Assembly: GCF_001424165.1 (NCBI RefSeq)
Contig: NZ_LMOJ01000025.1
Span: 681,226 to 745,225, forward strand
Source of the DNA: Massilia sp. Leaf139
GTDB taxonomy: Bacteria; Pseudomonadota; Gammaproteobacteria; Burkholderiales; Burkholderiaceae_D
Direction: 5' to 3'
Length of the DNA: 64,000 bases
Shown: positions 8,864-19,680 of the stretch, in pieces
Layout of the letters: the number at the start of each line of letters is the position of its first letter
Position numbering within the stretch: the stretch's first letter is position 1
The notes under the pieces: generated by a model
Told to the model about the DNA's origin: nothing
The model's database searches: none
Seen by the model: the letters and a program-made list of their open reading frames with translations, nothing else
Made by a program: the position numbers and the translations under genes

Positions 8864-9847
8864 ATGGACACCAAAATGCATACCGACCCATTCCCCGCCG
8901 CCCACTTCATCAAGGAGATCGGCCGCGGCGTGAAAGGCGCGCGCAGCATGACGCGCGTCGATGCCGCAGCGCTCTACAAGGCCATGCTGGACGGCCGCGT
9001 CTCCGACCTCGAACTGGGCGCCATCCTGCTCGCCATGCGCATCAAGGGCGAGTCGGTGGACGAGCTGGCCGGCTTCATGGACGCCGCAGAAGAGGCCTTC
9101 GCGCCGCTGCCGGCGCCCGCCGGCGAGTTCGCGCCCGTGCTCATCCCAAGTTACAACGGCGCGCGCAAACTCGCCAACCTGACGCCGCTCCTGGCGCTGC
9201 TGCTCGCGCGCGAAGGCGTGCCGACCCTGGTGCATGGCGTGCGCAGCGATCCGGGCCGCGTCACCACGGCCGAGATCCTGGCGGAACTCGGCCTGGCCGA
9301 AGCGGCCACCAGCGCCACCGTGCACGACGCCTTCGAAGCGGGCCGTCCGGCCTTCATGCCGATCGAGACGCTGGCGCCGGCTTTGTCCCACATGCTGTCG
9401 CTGCGCCGTATCCTCGGCGTGCGCAACTCGACCCACACCATCGTCAAGATCCTGCAGCCCTTCGAGGGCGCTGCGCTGCGCCTGGTCTCCTACACCCACC
9501 CCGAATACCTGCAGACCCTGGGCGAGTATTTTCTGAGCGCCGCGCCGCACGCGCGCGGCGACGCCTTCCTGATGCGTGGCACCGAAGGGGAGACCGTCGC
9601 CAATCCGCACCGCGCCCAGCAGATCGACTGGTTCCACGAAGGCCAGCGCGAGCTGCTGGTCGAACGCGATCCGCCGGCCGACACCTTGTCGGCCGTGCCC
9701 GAGGCGCGCGACGCGGCCGCCACTGCGGCCTGGATCCGCGCCGCCTTGGCCGGCGAAGCGCCGGTGCCCGTCTCGATCGCGAATCAGGTGGCGCGCGTGA
9801 CGGCTGCCGCGCGCGAGGTACGCCGGCGCCATCCGCTCGCCGTCTAG
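8864..9847 (+). CDS. ybiB: YbiB-family DNA-binding protein (TrpD2-like)
   Basis: 327-aa protein of the anthranilate phosphoribosyltransferase fold, YbiB/TrpD2 subfamily. The first about 75 residues form the helical TrpD N-domain (IKEIGRGVKGARSMTRVDAAALYKAMLDGRVSDLELGAILLAMR). The catalytic glycine-rich loops of true TrpD are changed (VHGVRSDPGRVTTAEIL), as in YbiB, which is known to bind nucleic acid rather than make tryptophan precursors. Not linked to trp genes here. A second ATG at 8876 is a possible start. Confidence 0.85.
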   Translation: MDTKMHTDPFPAAHFIKEIGRGVKGARSMTRVDAAALYKAMLDGRVSDLELGAILLAMRIKGESVDELAGFMDAAEEAFAPLPAPAGEFAPVLIPSYNGARKLANLTPLLALLLAREGVPTLVHGVRSDPGRVTTAEILAELGLAEAATSATVHDAFEAGRPAFMPIETLAPALSHMLSLRRILGVRNSTHTIVKILQPFEGAALRLVSYTHPEYLQTLGEYFLSAAPHARGDAFLMRGTEGETVANPHRAQQIDWFHEGQRELLVERDPPADTLSAVPEARDAAATAAWIRAALAGEAPVPVSIANQVARVTAAAREVRRRHPLAV

Positions 9848-9977
9848 CCGCCGTCTGGCTGCTTTCGCAACAAGCCAACCGTAAAACCACAGTGGCTGCA
9901 TCGGCCGTGCGGCCGGTGCAGCCAGCGTTTACAATGGCGGGTTTGGAATTTGGCGGCGGCAGTTCGTTGCAACAATC

Positions 9978-11186
9978 ATGGCAAAACAATTCGATGTAGC
10001 GATTATCGGCGCGGGCGCGGCCGGAATGATGTGCGCGGCGATCGCCGGCGCACGCGGCAAGCGCGTGGTGCTGATCGACCACGCGGAAAAACTGGCCGAG
10101 AAAATCCGTATCTCCGGCGGGGGACGCTGCAACTTCACCAACATCAACGCGGGGCCGGCCAATTTCCTGTCCGAGAATCCGCACTTTTGCAAGAGCGCGC
10201 TGTCGCGCTACACGGCCCAGGACTTCCTGGCGCTGGTCAAAAAGCACCGCATCGGCTACCACGAGAAGCACCGCGGCCAGCTGTTCTGTAACGACTCGGC
10301 CGAGCAGATCATCGCCATGCTGAAGGCCGAGTGCAGCGCGGCCGAGGTCAACTGGCGCATGCCATGCAAGGTGCATGGCGTGACGAAAGAGGCGGACGGC
10401 TACGTCGTTGCCACCGACCATGGTGACATTGGCGCCGACAGCGTCGTGATCGCCACCGGTGGCCTGTCGATTCCGAAGATCGGCGCGACCGATCTGGGCT
10501 ATCGCATCGCCACCCAGTTCGGCTTGCCATTGGTCGAGCCGCGTCCGGGCCTGGTGCCGCTGACCTTCGATGGCCCGAGCTGGGCCGCTTTCGCTCCGCT
10601 GGCCGGCATCGCGCTCGAGGTCGAGGTGTCCACGGGCTCCGGCAAGGGGAAAAATGCCAAGCGTGGCCTGTTCCGCGAAGACCTGCTGTTTACCCACCGC
10701 GGCCTGTCCGGCCCGGCGATCCTGCAGATTTCCAGCTACTGGGAACCGGGCACGCCGATCGTCGTGAACCTGCTGCCGGAAATGGACGTGGCCGACGAAC
10801 TGATCGGTTCGAAAACGACGGTCAAGAAGCAGCTCGGCAACGTGCTGACCCAGTGGCTGCCGGCGCGCCTGGTCGAAGGCTTGCTGCTGGCCAATGGCCT
10901 CGCGCCGGACGCCCGCCCGGCCGACATGCCAGATGCCAAGCTGCGCAAACTGGGCGACGCCATCAACCGCTGGGCCATCGTCCCGACCGGTTCCGAAGGC
11001 TACCGCAAGGCCGAGGTCACCCTCGGCGGCGTCGACACCCGCGCGCTGTCGCAGCAGACGATGATGGCCAAGGATGTGCCGGGCCTGTATTTCATCGGCG
11101 AAACGGTGGACGTGACCGGCTGGCTCGGCGGCTACAACTTCCAGTGGGCCTGGGCTTCCGGCTACGTGGCAGGGCAGAGCGTCTGA
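9978..11186 (+). CDS. NAD(P)/FAD-dependent oxidoreductase, HI0933/YhiN family
   Basis: 402-aa flavoprotein. The N-terminal Rossmann motif is VAIIGAGAAGMMCA, followed by the family signature KIRISGGGRCNFTN, then VVIATGGLSIPKIGATDLGY and the C-terminal GLYFIGETVDVTGWLGGYNFQWAWASG, which is typical of HI0933/YhiN/BaiN proteins. The biological substrate of most members is not known. It is a single gene; a large palindrome follows its stop codon. Confidence 0.92.
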   Translation: MAKQFDVAIIGAGAAGMMCAAIAGARGKRVVLIDHAEKLAEKIRISGGGRCNFTNINAGPANFLSENPHFCKSALSRYTAQDFLALVKKHRIGYHEKHRGQLFCNDSAEQIIAMLKAECSAAEVNWRMPCKVHGVTKEADGYVVATDHGDIGADSVVIATGGLSIPKIGATDLGYRIATQFGLPLVEPRPGLVPLTFDGPSWAAFAPLAGIALEVEVSTGSGKGKNAKRGLFREDLLFTHRGLSGPAILQISSYWEPGTPIVVNLLPEMDVADELIGSKTTVKKQLGNVLTQWLPARLVEGLLLANGLAPDARPADMPDAKLRKLGDAINRWAIVPTGSEGYRKAEVTLGGVDTRALSQQTMMAKDVPGLYFIGETVDVTGWLGGYNFQWAWASGYVAGQSV

Positions 11187-11192
11187 GGGCGC

Positions 11193-11281
11193 CTGACAAC
11201 ACCTTCATGGCAGCGTTGCATCGTCTCGCCGTACTAGCGTACTGTCTTCGACGATGCGCCTTGCCCTGAAGGCGTTGTCAG
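11193..11281. repeat. long imperfect palindrome after the HI0933-family gene
   Basis: The 89-bp element runs from CTGACAAC to GTTGTCAG. Its outer arms pair as CTGACAACaCCTTCA / TGAAGGCGTTGTCAG, its inner arms as GCATCGTC / GACGATGC, around a GTAC-TAGC-GTAC centre. As RNA it would form one long hairpin; it probably works as a terminator or is a dispersed extragenic repeat. Confidence 0.7.
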
Positions 11282-11389
11282 ACGCTCCGCAGGCTGTATC
11301 AAATTCATCACACCCATGTAATCTCTTCCACTAGCCGCTAAAACCTGCTAAACTTTCGTTCTTTCTAAATCCAACGGTTTCATTTTTAC

Positions 11390-11602
11390 ATGACCACTAT
11401 CCGCCTTAAAGAAAACGAGCCGTTCGAAGTCGCAATGCGTCGCTTCAAGCGCACCATCGAAAAAACCGGTCTGCTGACCGAACTGCGCGCACGCGAGTTC
11501 TACGAGAAGCCAACTGCAGAGCGTAAGCGCAAGCTTGCCGCTGCCGTGAAGCGCCACTACAAGCGCATCCGCAGCCAGCAACTGCCTAAGAAACTGTACT
11601 AA
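11390..11602 (+). CDS. rpsU: 30S ribosomal protein bS21
   Basis: 70 aa, MTTIRLKENEPFEVAMRRFKR start and a basic tail, normal for bS21, which sits near the anti-Shine-Dalgarno end of 16S rRNA and helps initiation. It heads the rpsU - yqeY - dnaG - rpoD order (macromolecular-synthesis cluster) seen in many proteobacteria. Confidence 0.98.
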   Translation: MTTIRLKENEPFEVAMRRFKRTIEKTGLLTELRAREFYEKPTAERKRKLAAAVKRHYKRIRSQQLPKKLY

Positions 11603-11670
11603 GACTGTCCTGCCGGTTGATCCGGTGACGTAGCAGTAGGCTCGTCCCGGCAGCTGCGAGAAGTCCTGCG

Positions 11671-11705
11671 AACCCGCCCTGGTTGTATCCCGGCGGGTTT
11701 TGTTG
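11671..11705 (+). terminator. rho-independent terminator after rpsU
   Basis: Stem AACCCGCC (11671-11678) pairs with GGCGGGTT (11692-11699) across a 13-nt loop and is followed by TTTGTTGTTT. It would end or attenuate transcription between rpsU and yqeY. Confidence 0.8.
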
Positions 11706-11732
11706 TTTGTCCCTATTCATTTCGGAGAATCC

Positions 11733-12182
11733 ATGAGCTTGAAAGAACAAATCACCAACGACATGAAAGCGGCGATGCGCGCCAAGGAAGCCGGCAAGCT
11801 CAACACCATCCGCCTGCTGCTGGCCGAAATCAAGCGCAAGGAAGTCGACGAGCAGATCGAGGTGAACGACCAGCAAACCGTGGCCATCGTCGAAAAGATG
11901 ATCAAGCAGCGCAAGGATTCGATCACCCAGTTCGAAGCCGGCAACCGCGCCGACCTGGCCGAGATCGAAAAGGCCGAGCTCGAGGTGCTGGTCGCCTACA
12001 TGCCGGCCGGCCTGTCGGACGAGGAGATCGCCGCCGAAGTCGCCGCCGCCGTGGCTGCCTCGGGCGCCGCCGGCCCGCAGGACATGGGCAAGGTCATGGC
12101 CATCGTCAAGCCAAAGCTGGCAGGACGTGCCGACATGACGGTCGTCTCGACCCTGGTCAAGAAAGCGCTGACTGGCGCCTGA
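11733..12182 (+). CDS. yqeY: GatB/YqeY domain-containing protein
   Basis: 149 aa. The YqeY domain is a helical domain related to the tail of GatB, the amidotransferase subunit that binds tRNA. The N-terminal helices (MSLKEQITNDMKAAMRAKEA) and the C-terminal GKVMAIVKPKLAGRADMTVVSTLVKKAL stretch are typical. The start ATG at 11733 has CGGAG upstream; an in-frame upstream start at 11700 would fall in the terminator. Its free-standing role is not established. Confidence 0.93.
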   Translation: MSLKEQITNDMKAAMRAKEAGKLNTIRLLLAEIKRKEVDEQIEVNDQQTVAIVEKMIKQRKDSITQFEAGNRADLAEIEKAELEVLVAYMPAGLSDEEIAAEVAAAVAASGAAGPQDMGKVMAIVKPKLAGRADMTVVSTLVKKALTGA

Positions 12183-12297
12183 AGTAACACAAAGTGAGCA
12201 CAAACGGGTCGGTCTTGCCCGGGCTTGTTGTAAATCAATTTACTGCGAGCGCTGCGGTATAGTCTGACCTTAGACAAATACGGTGTAAGCCTCCCAC

Positions 12298-14094
12298 GTG
12301 ATTCCGCAATCCTTCATTACCGATCTGCTCAACCGCGTCGACATCGTCGATGTGGTTGGGCGCTACGTCCAGCTCAAAAAGGGCGGCGCCAATTACATGG
12401 GGCTGTGTCCTTTCCATAGCGAAAAGTCCCCCAGTTTCACGGTCAGCCCGACCAAACAGTTCTATCACTGCTTCGGTTGCGGCGCCCATGGCACCTCGAT
12501 CGGCTTCCTGATCGAATACTCGGGCATGGGCTTCGTCGATGCCGTCAAGGATCTGGCCCAGAACGTGGGCATGGTCGTGCCCGAAGCCGACGACAAGATT
12601 CCGCCCTTGCAGCGCGCCGCCCAGCAGGCGCAATCGCTGGCCATGACCGACGCCCTCAGCCAGGCCTGCGACTATTACCGCGCCCAATTGCGCGGCGCGC
12701 CGAACGCGATCAGCTACCTGAAAAACCGCGGCCTGACGGGAGAGATCGCCGCCCGCTTCGGCATGGGCTATGCCCCTTCCGGCTGGGACAACCTGCGCAG
12801 CGTCTTCTCCGATTACGAGGCCCTGGCCCTGGTCGAATCCGGTCTCGTCATCGACAAGGTCGACGAGGACGGCGGCAACAAGAAACGCTACGACCGCTTC
12901 CGCGAACGCATCATGTTCCCGATTCGCAATACCAAAGGGCAGGTGATCGGCTTCGGCGGCCGCGTGCTCGACGGCGGCGAGCCGAAATACCTGAACTCGC
13001 CGGAAACGCCGCTGTTCCAGAAGGGGCTGGAGCTGTATGGCTTGTTCGAGGCGAGGCAAAGCATCCGCGATGCCGGCTATGTGCTGGTAACGGAAGGCTA
13101 TATGGACGTCGTCGCGCTGGCCCAGCTCGGCTTCCCGCAAGCGGTCGCCACCCTCGGCACCGCCTGCACCAGTACCCACGTGCAAAAGCTGCTGCGCCAG
13201 ACCGACAACGTCATCTTCAGTTTCGATGGCGACAAGGCCGGCCGCCGCGCTGCCCGCCGCGCACTGGAAGCCTGCTTGCCGCAAGTGTCGGACAACAAGA
13301 CCATCCAGTTCCTGTTCTTGCCGGAAAAGCATGACCCGGACAGCTTCGTGCGCGAATTCGGCGCCGATGCCTTCGCCCAGGAAATCAACGACGCCATGCC
13401 GCTGTCGCAATTCCTGCTGCGCGAAGTGACGGGCGACCACGACTTGTCGACGCCGGAAGGGCGGGCCGCCACCCAGTACGATGCCAAACCCTTGCTGCAG
13501 GCCATGACGCCATCTTCGCTGCGCCTGCAGATCGTGCGCGGCCTGGCCAGCCTGACGGAATCGAGCCCGGCCGAGATCGAAAGCCTGTTCGAATTGTCGA
13601 AGCCGGTGTCGGTGGCGAAAAAGGCGCCGCCGCGCCAGGGACGGCCGGAACCGGTCGGCCTGGAACTGCAGATCGTGCGCATCCTGGTCGCACACCCGGC
13701 GCTGTCGCTTGGTCTGGACGAAGACGCGCTGCAGGCTTTCGATCACTTCGGCCCGGAGTCGAGCGAGGCTCTGCGCTACCTGATCGGCACCGCCCAGGCC
13801 CTGGGCGAATACGGTAACTTCGCGGCCCTGTCCGAGCAGCTGAAGGAGGGCGGCAACGGCTACGACCGCATCATCGCCGAGATCGCCTCGGAGCCGGAAT
13901 CCGACCCCGAGGCCGACCGCGTCTGGCTCGCTAGTGCCGTGAGGCAAATCAAGAAAGACGCGCTGAAACAGGAGACAAACCAGTTGTTTTCCAAGGGGCT
14001 GACCCCAGATCAGGTGAGCACTCGCTATCGCGAAATCACAGCCCAGCTGCAGCTTCTGGAGCGTGAAGACCTTGCCCAGATGAGTCCGCGATGA
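12298..14094 (+). CDS. dnaG: DNA primase DnaG
   Basis: 598 aa. Makes RNA primers for the replisome together with DnaB. The N-terminal zinc-binding domain has C37, H40, C58 and C61 (CPFHSEKSPSF ... YHCFGCGAHG). The primase core contains VTEGYMDVVALAQ and the TOPRIM acidic motif FSFDGDKAGRRAA. The C-terminal third is the DnaB-binding helical domain. GTG start. It is followed by rpoD in the same direction. Confidence 0.98.
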   Translation: MIPQSFITDLLNRVDIVDVVGRYVQLKKGGANYMGLCPFHSEKSPSFTVSPTKQFYHCFGCGAHGTSIGFLIEYSGMGFVDAVKDLAQNVGMVVPEADDKIPPLQRAAQQAQSLAMTDALSQACDYYRAQLRGAPNAISYLKNRGLTGEIAARFGMGYAPSGWDNLRSVFSDYEALALVESGLVIDKVDEDGGNKKRYDRFRERIMFPIRNTKGQVIGFGGRVLDGGEPKYLNSPETPLFQKGLELYGLFEARQSIRDAGYVLVTEGYMDVVALAQLGFPQAVATLGTACTSTHVQKLLRQTDNVIFSFDGDKAGRRAARRALEACLPQVSDNKTIQFLFLPEKHDPDSFVREFGADAFAQEINDAMPLSQFLLREVTGDHDLSTPEGRAATQYDAKPLLQAMTPSSLRLQIVRGLASLTESSPAEIESLFELSKPVSVAKKAPPRQGRPEPVGLELQIVRILVAHPALSLGLDEDALQAFDHFGPESSEALRYLIGTAQALGEYGNFAALSEQLKEGGNGYDRIIAEIASEPESDPEADRVWLASAVRQIKKDALKQETNQLFSKGLTPDQVSTRYREITAQLQLLEREDLAQMSPR

Positions 14095-14132
14095 GAGGGT
14101 GTTGCAAACTCGGTCAAGGGCTCCCATGCACC

Positions 14133-14160
14133 TTGGAAAAAGAGGGGTGCGTGCTATAAT
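14133..14160 (+). promoter_or_regulatory. sigma-70 promoter upstream of rpoD
   Basis: A -35 TTGGAA (14133-14138), a 16-bp spacer and a perfect -10 TATAAT (14155-14160) lie 146 bp before the rpoD start. This gives rpoD its own promoter in addition to any read-through from dnaG. Confidence 0.75.
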
Positions 14161-14305
14161 AAAACGCTAACTATTGCAACCTTTGAAACGACTTTCGTGT
14201 CAAAAGGGGCGTGGAGTTTCAGTTAGCGCAGCAGTGTTGTACGCTGTTTGCCGCGTGATGTAAGGTAACAAAACTTTATCTTTAACCATCGTAAAGTTAG
14301 TCGTT

Positions 14306-16582
<2,277 letters not shown>

Positions 16583-16713
16583 TTGTTGCTGCTGAGTTCA
16601 GCTAAGGCTTGACGGCTCGACACTAAACGCAATATCCTCTCGCCACTCTGCTTCACGGTACCGCGCCGTCGAAGCCGGTGGCGAGATCTTTTCTAGCCAA
16701 TGTCCCGATTTCT

Positions 16714-16792
<79 letters not shown>

Positions 16793-16955
16793 ATCAAATC
16801 AAGCACTTAAGCGCAATCTTATGTCGCCTTGATGAGCTTGAGTGGAACACGTTTTCCACCTTTTACACACTTTTAAAACTCAGCGATAAACGCGCTGTAG
16901 CGGAAAACTGTGGAGCTCTCTGCGTTTTTACGGCTCAAATCCGCCAGAATGCGTC

Positions 16956-17645
16956 TCAGCGCGGCTTCGCGCCTTTCATCACGTCAGCAAACGACTGGCT
17001 TGGGTCGTGGCGTGGTGCAGCCTTAGGCGGCCAAGCCTCTCCGCCGAGGACCTCGACAATCGACGGCACTCGTGGCGGAGCATCAGCCGTAGCCCCCAGT
17101 GCAGCCGTTATAACGTCATCGAGCCGGCCAGCGCGGAGGGCGTCAAGCGGCGTTTCGCCAAGGGACGTCCTGACTGTTGTATAAAACAGATATTGCGAAC
17201 GTGGGTGAAGGACGGCGAGGGTACGCGTGACTCGCTCGACGTGCTCACGATGGATAGCCGGGTCTGCATAGAACGCGGGATAGTAGGCCCGGCCGCTAGG
17301 GCCGGTAATTGCGAAGACTCGGTATTCTTCTAGCGCGTCGTCAAGCCAATCGACATCGACTTCGAGCACTTCGCAAAACTCATCAGCAGTTAGCAGCTCT
17401 TTGCTCTCAATTTGTCGCTTCACCATTTCTGCAGCGCGAAGGTGGGCCTCTGCCATAAACGCGTCTCCCGCAGCGATTGACTCAGGTGTGACCGTTGGGT
17501 GGCGGCGAGGCTTCGCCATTTCGGTAAAGGCTTTCTCAGCGATGCGCTCTTCTTCCTGAGCGACGAGCCACTCATCTAGGGTCGGAATCTCGGCATAGTC
17601 GGGCCAATCTGCTGGCAAATAATCTGGCAGTGCGCGCTTTGTCAT
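16956..17645 (-). CDS. hypothetical protein, possible Xre/MbcA/ParS-like C-terminal region
   Basis: 229 aa, not recognised. A strong AAAGGAGG lies just before the ATG, so it is a real gene. The N-terminal third is acidic (LPDYLPADWPDYAEIPTLDEWL), the middle is helical and Lys/Glu-rich. The segment LLTADEFCEVLEVD resembles an HTH-type entry, and SLGETPLDALRAGRLDDVITAALG resembles the antitoxin/toxin-binding motif of Xre/MbcA/ParS proteins. No partner toxin lies beside it. First gene of the island. The functional reading is weak. Confidence 0.65.
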   Translation of the reverse strand: MTKRALPDYLPADWPDYAEIPTLDEWLVAQEEERIAEKAFTEMAKPRRHPTVTPESIAAGDAFMAEAHLRAAEMVKRQIESKELLTADEFCEVLEVDVDWLDDALEEYRVFAITGPSGRAYYPAFYADPAIHREHVERVTRTLAVLHPRSQYLFYTTVRTSLGETPLDALRAGRLDDVITAALGATADAPPRVPSIVEVLGGEAWPPKAAPRHDPSQSFADVMKGAKPR

Positions 17646-17999
17646 AGAGCCTCCTTTGTGGCTTCAAGTATAACGCCGGCACGTCGCCGGCGCAGGCTTA
17701 CGCTACCCTGTTGGCGGCCAAGTCCAGCCCACGACGGCAAGAAGCTCGGGGGTTTTGTTTAAGATTTTCGCGGGCGCAGGCTCGACCACTGGCGAAAGGT
17801 GTCGCATGCGTTGGCTCTGTCGGCAATTGAGTCGAACGCCCTCCGCGGGTTTGTCCTCACCGAACTACTCCGTGACGGTGCAGCGCTGAAGAAAAATAGT
17901 TCAGAGCGCTTAGCGAGTAAAAGTAGAAGCTAGCGAGTCGGTAGCACGTCCGTATATCGTCAGGCTACAATCCTATATTGTCGAAAAAGGGATGGCGGT
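17646..17999. other. intergenic region before the HNH gene
   Basis: 354 bp with no gene. It separates two divergently oriented island genes and must hold both promoters. A TACAAT-like -10 and a small CAAT...ATTG dyad lie at about 17966-17981, 20-35 bp before the HNH start; no certain -35 can be assigned. Confidence 0.4.
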
Positions 18000-19187
18000 A
18001 TGGCAAAGGTAATCAGTCAGTTCTTCTCAGATTTAGGGTATCCCCTGCGGAACACACGTTGGTCGTGGGGTGCGCGTAACGGAAACTCTCTATTGCTGCG
18101 TACCTGGAACGACGAATATGCATTCAAAGAGCGGAAGCTGAGAGTCTTAGATATTGAGGACGCCGACCAACGGTTCGATTCGTTTGGCCTGGACGAGCGT
18201 ATCGTTCAACTTAAGGCCCTATGGGATGGAAACGTCGCCGGATACACCGTTATTGCAACGGCAAAGGACAAGAACGCTCGTCCGCGCGAAATAATTGCGT
18301 ACCGGGACGATGGTGTATTCGCACTCTCCCGGCTTGAGCAAAATTCCAACGGGGATATCGTTGCAATCGTCGGTGACATTGTTCCCCTCTCCGGATTAGC
18401 ACTGCACGCACAGACGCACCGGACCGCGCGGGCGCAAGGCGACTTCCCCATAGGCGACGAGCAGCGCTCAGGGCTGTCCACTGACTCGTACAAGGAGAAG
18501 ATTCCCGCTATCCGCGCCTGGCTCATTGAAATTTGCCACGCTCGAGGGACCGTAACGTATTCGGACGTCATGAACCGCTTTGCGCTGACGTTCTACCCTT
18601 TGCGCAATGCAATGAGTCGTCTCGGTCACGAATGCAAGGACGCCAAGGAACCTATTATCACGGCGCTCATCGTCGATAAGGATACCCGGCGCTGCTCCCA
18701 AGGGCTATTCGACGAGTTCCAGATTGATGACGATGTATTGGAGCGGGACCGGTGCTACGCTCACTGGGCGCCCACAGTCGCAGACGCATCGCCCGCTATA
18801 GTTGCCCCATTACTGAGCAGCCATCTGGGCCGACCCAACGATGAGTTTGAACAGCGCGCGGCACGATTCACAGAGGTGCAAACGCGCCCAGAGCAAAGTG
18901 TTTTCCGAGATGCGGTGTTCCGAGCTTGTGGAGGCCAGTGTGTTGTTAGCGGATGCACCGTCCCGGAGGCTTTGGAAGCTGCTCACAGACTTGGTCGCGA
19001 TTGGCGTCAGGGGCACAATCGCGCGGCTGATGGCATCTTGCTTCGTCGGGACCTACACAACTTGTACGACCGTGGGCTGTTACGGATAAGTGGTACAGGC
19101 CAGGTCGAGTTGTCAGATGCGCTGCTTGCTTACTACGGCGAGTTCAACGGAGTGATGGTGACCCTAGACGCCTGGGACAACCTGTGA
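18000..19187 (+). CDS. HNH endonuclease domain protein
   Basis: 395 aa. The C-terminal about 75 residues are an HNH_2-type nuclease: CVVSGCTVPEALEAAHRL supplies the Cys pair and first His, and NRAADGILLRRDLHNLYDRGLL the Asn and last His. Such domains cut DNA with a metal ion. The N-terminal about 140 residues (FFSDLGYPLRNTRWSWGARNG...) and the middle (YKEKIPAIRAWLIEICHARGTVTYSDVMNRF, winged-helix-like) are not recognised and could recognise DNA or a modification. AAAAAGGG precedes the ATG. No methyltransferase is nearby, so a stand-alone restriction-type nuclease is plausible but not shown. Confidence 0.85.
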   Translation: MAKVISQFFSDLGYPLRNTRWSWGARNGNSLLLRTWNDEYAFKERKLRVLDIEDADQRFDSFGLDERIVQLKALWDGNVAGYTVIATAKDKNARPREIIAYRDDGVFALSRLEQNSNGDIVAIVGDIVPLSGLALHAQTHRTARAQGDFPIGDEQRSGLSTDSYKEKIPAIRAWLIEICHARGTVTYSDVMNRFALTFYPLRNAMSRLGHECKDAKEPIITALIVDKDTRRCSQGLFDEFQIDDDVLERDRCYAHWAPTVADASPAIVAPLLSSHLGRPNDEFEQRAARFTEVQTRPEQSVFRDAVFRACGGQCVVSGCTVPEALEAAHRLGRDWRQGHNRAADGILLRRDLHNLYDRGLLRISGTGQVELSDALLAYYGEFNGVMVTLDAWDNL

Positions 19188-19605
19188 CCAGGGAACGCGT
19201 CGAAACGTAGAAGTTGGTGCGTGAGGCATCACATTATTCCAGAGCTAAGTTTAACTTTCCGCCTCCGCGATACTCCAAGAGGGCTAAATAGGCAGACGGA
19301 GCAGGCGCTGCAGCCTACTACTCATACCTTCCGGTTTCTGCCCAAGCGCAGGCACGTTAGAGCCTGCGGCCAAAGTTGTAGGCTACAGAACTTGCTCGTA
19401 GCTGAGTACGTCGTAATAGGAATCGCATCGGTAGCCGTTCAGGTTTCCCTTCAGCGCCCCGGTCGAGAGACCTCTGTGGTTGCGGCACCGGCCGTCATCA
19501 CAGGGTCCCAGTAGGCGTTGCCCTCTCGGTTCTTAGCACAGTCGCGGGGGCTAAAGATTTTGGTGTTTCGTCTGCCATCACCCCCTCATTGGCGGCTTGC
19601 AGGGA
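19188..19605. other. non-coding region left of the repeat array
   Basis: About 420 bp with no supportable gene; the short open frame at 19221-19514 has no ribosome site and an unconvincing composition. An inverted copy of the array's unit-boundary motif (GGAATCTGCGT, inverse of ACGCAGATTCC) lies at its right end, about 19609-19619. Confidence 0.35.
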
Positions 19606-19624
19606 ATTTGGAATCTGCGTCTAG

Positions 19625-19680
19625 CACCCTGCACTCAGCACTCAGCACTCAGCACTCAGCACTCAGCACTCAGCACGCAG
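19625..19680. repeat. heptanucleotide tandem repeat (CACTCAG)n
   Basis: Eight 7-bp units: one variant (CACCCTG), six perfect CACTCAG (19632-19673) and a final CACGCAG (19674-19680). The last unit is the same sequence that opens each unit of the larger array immediately to the right, so the two repeats are joined. Such a VNTR is prone to slippage. Confidence 0.95.
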
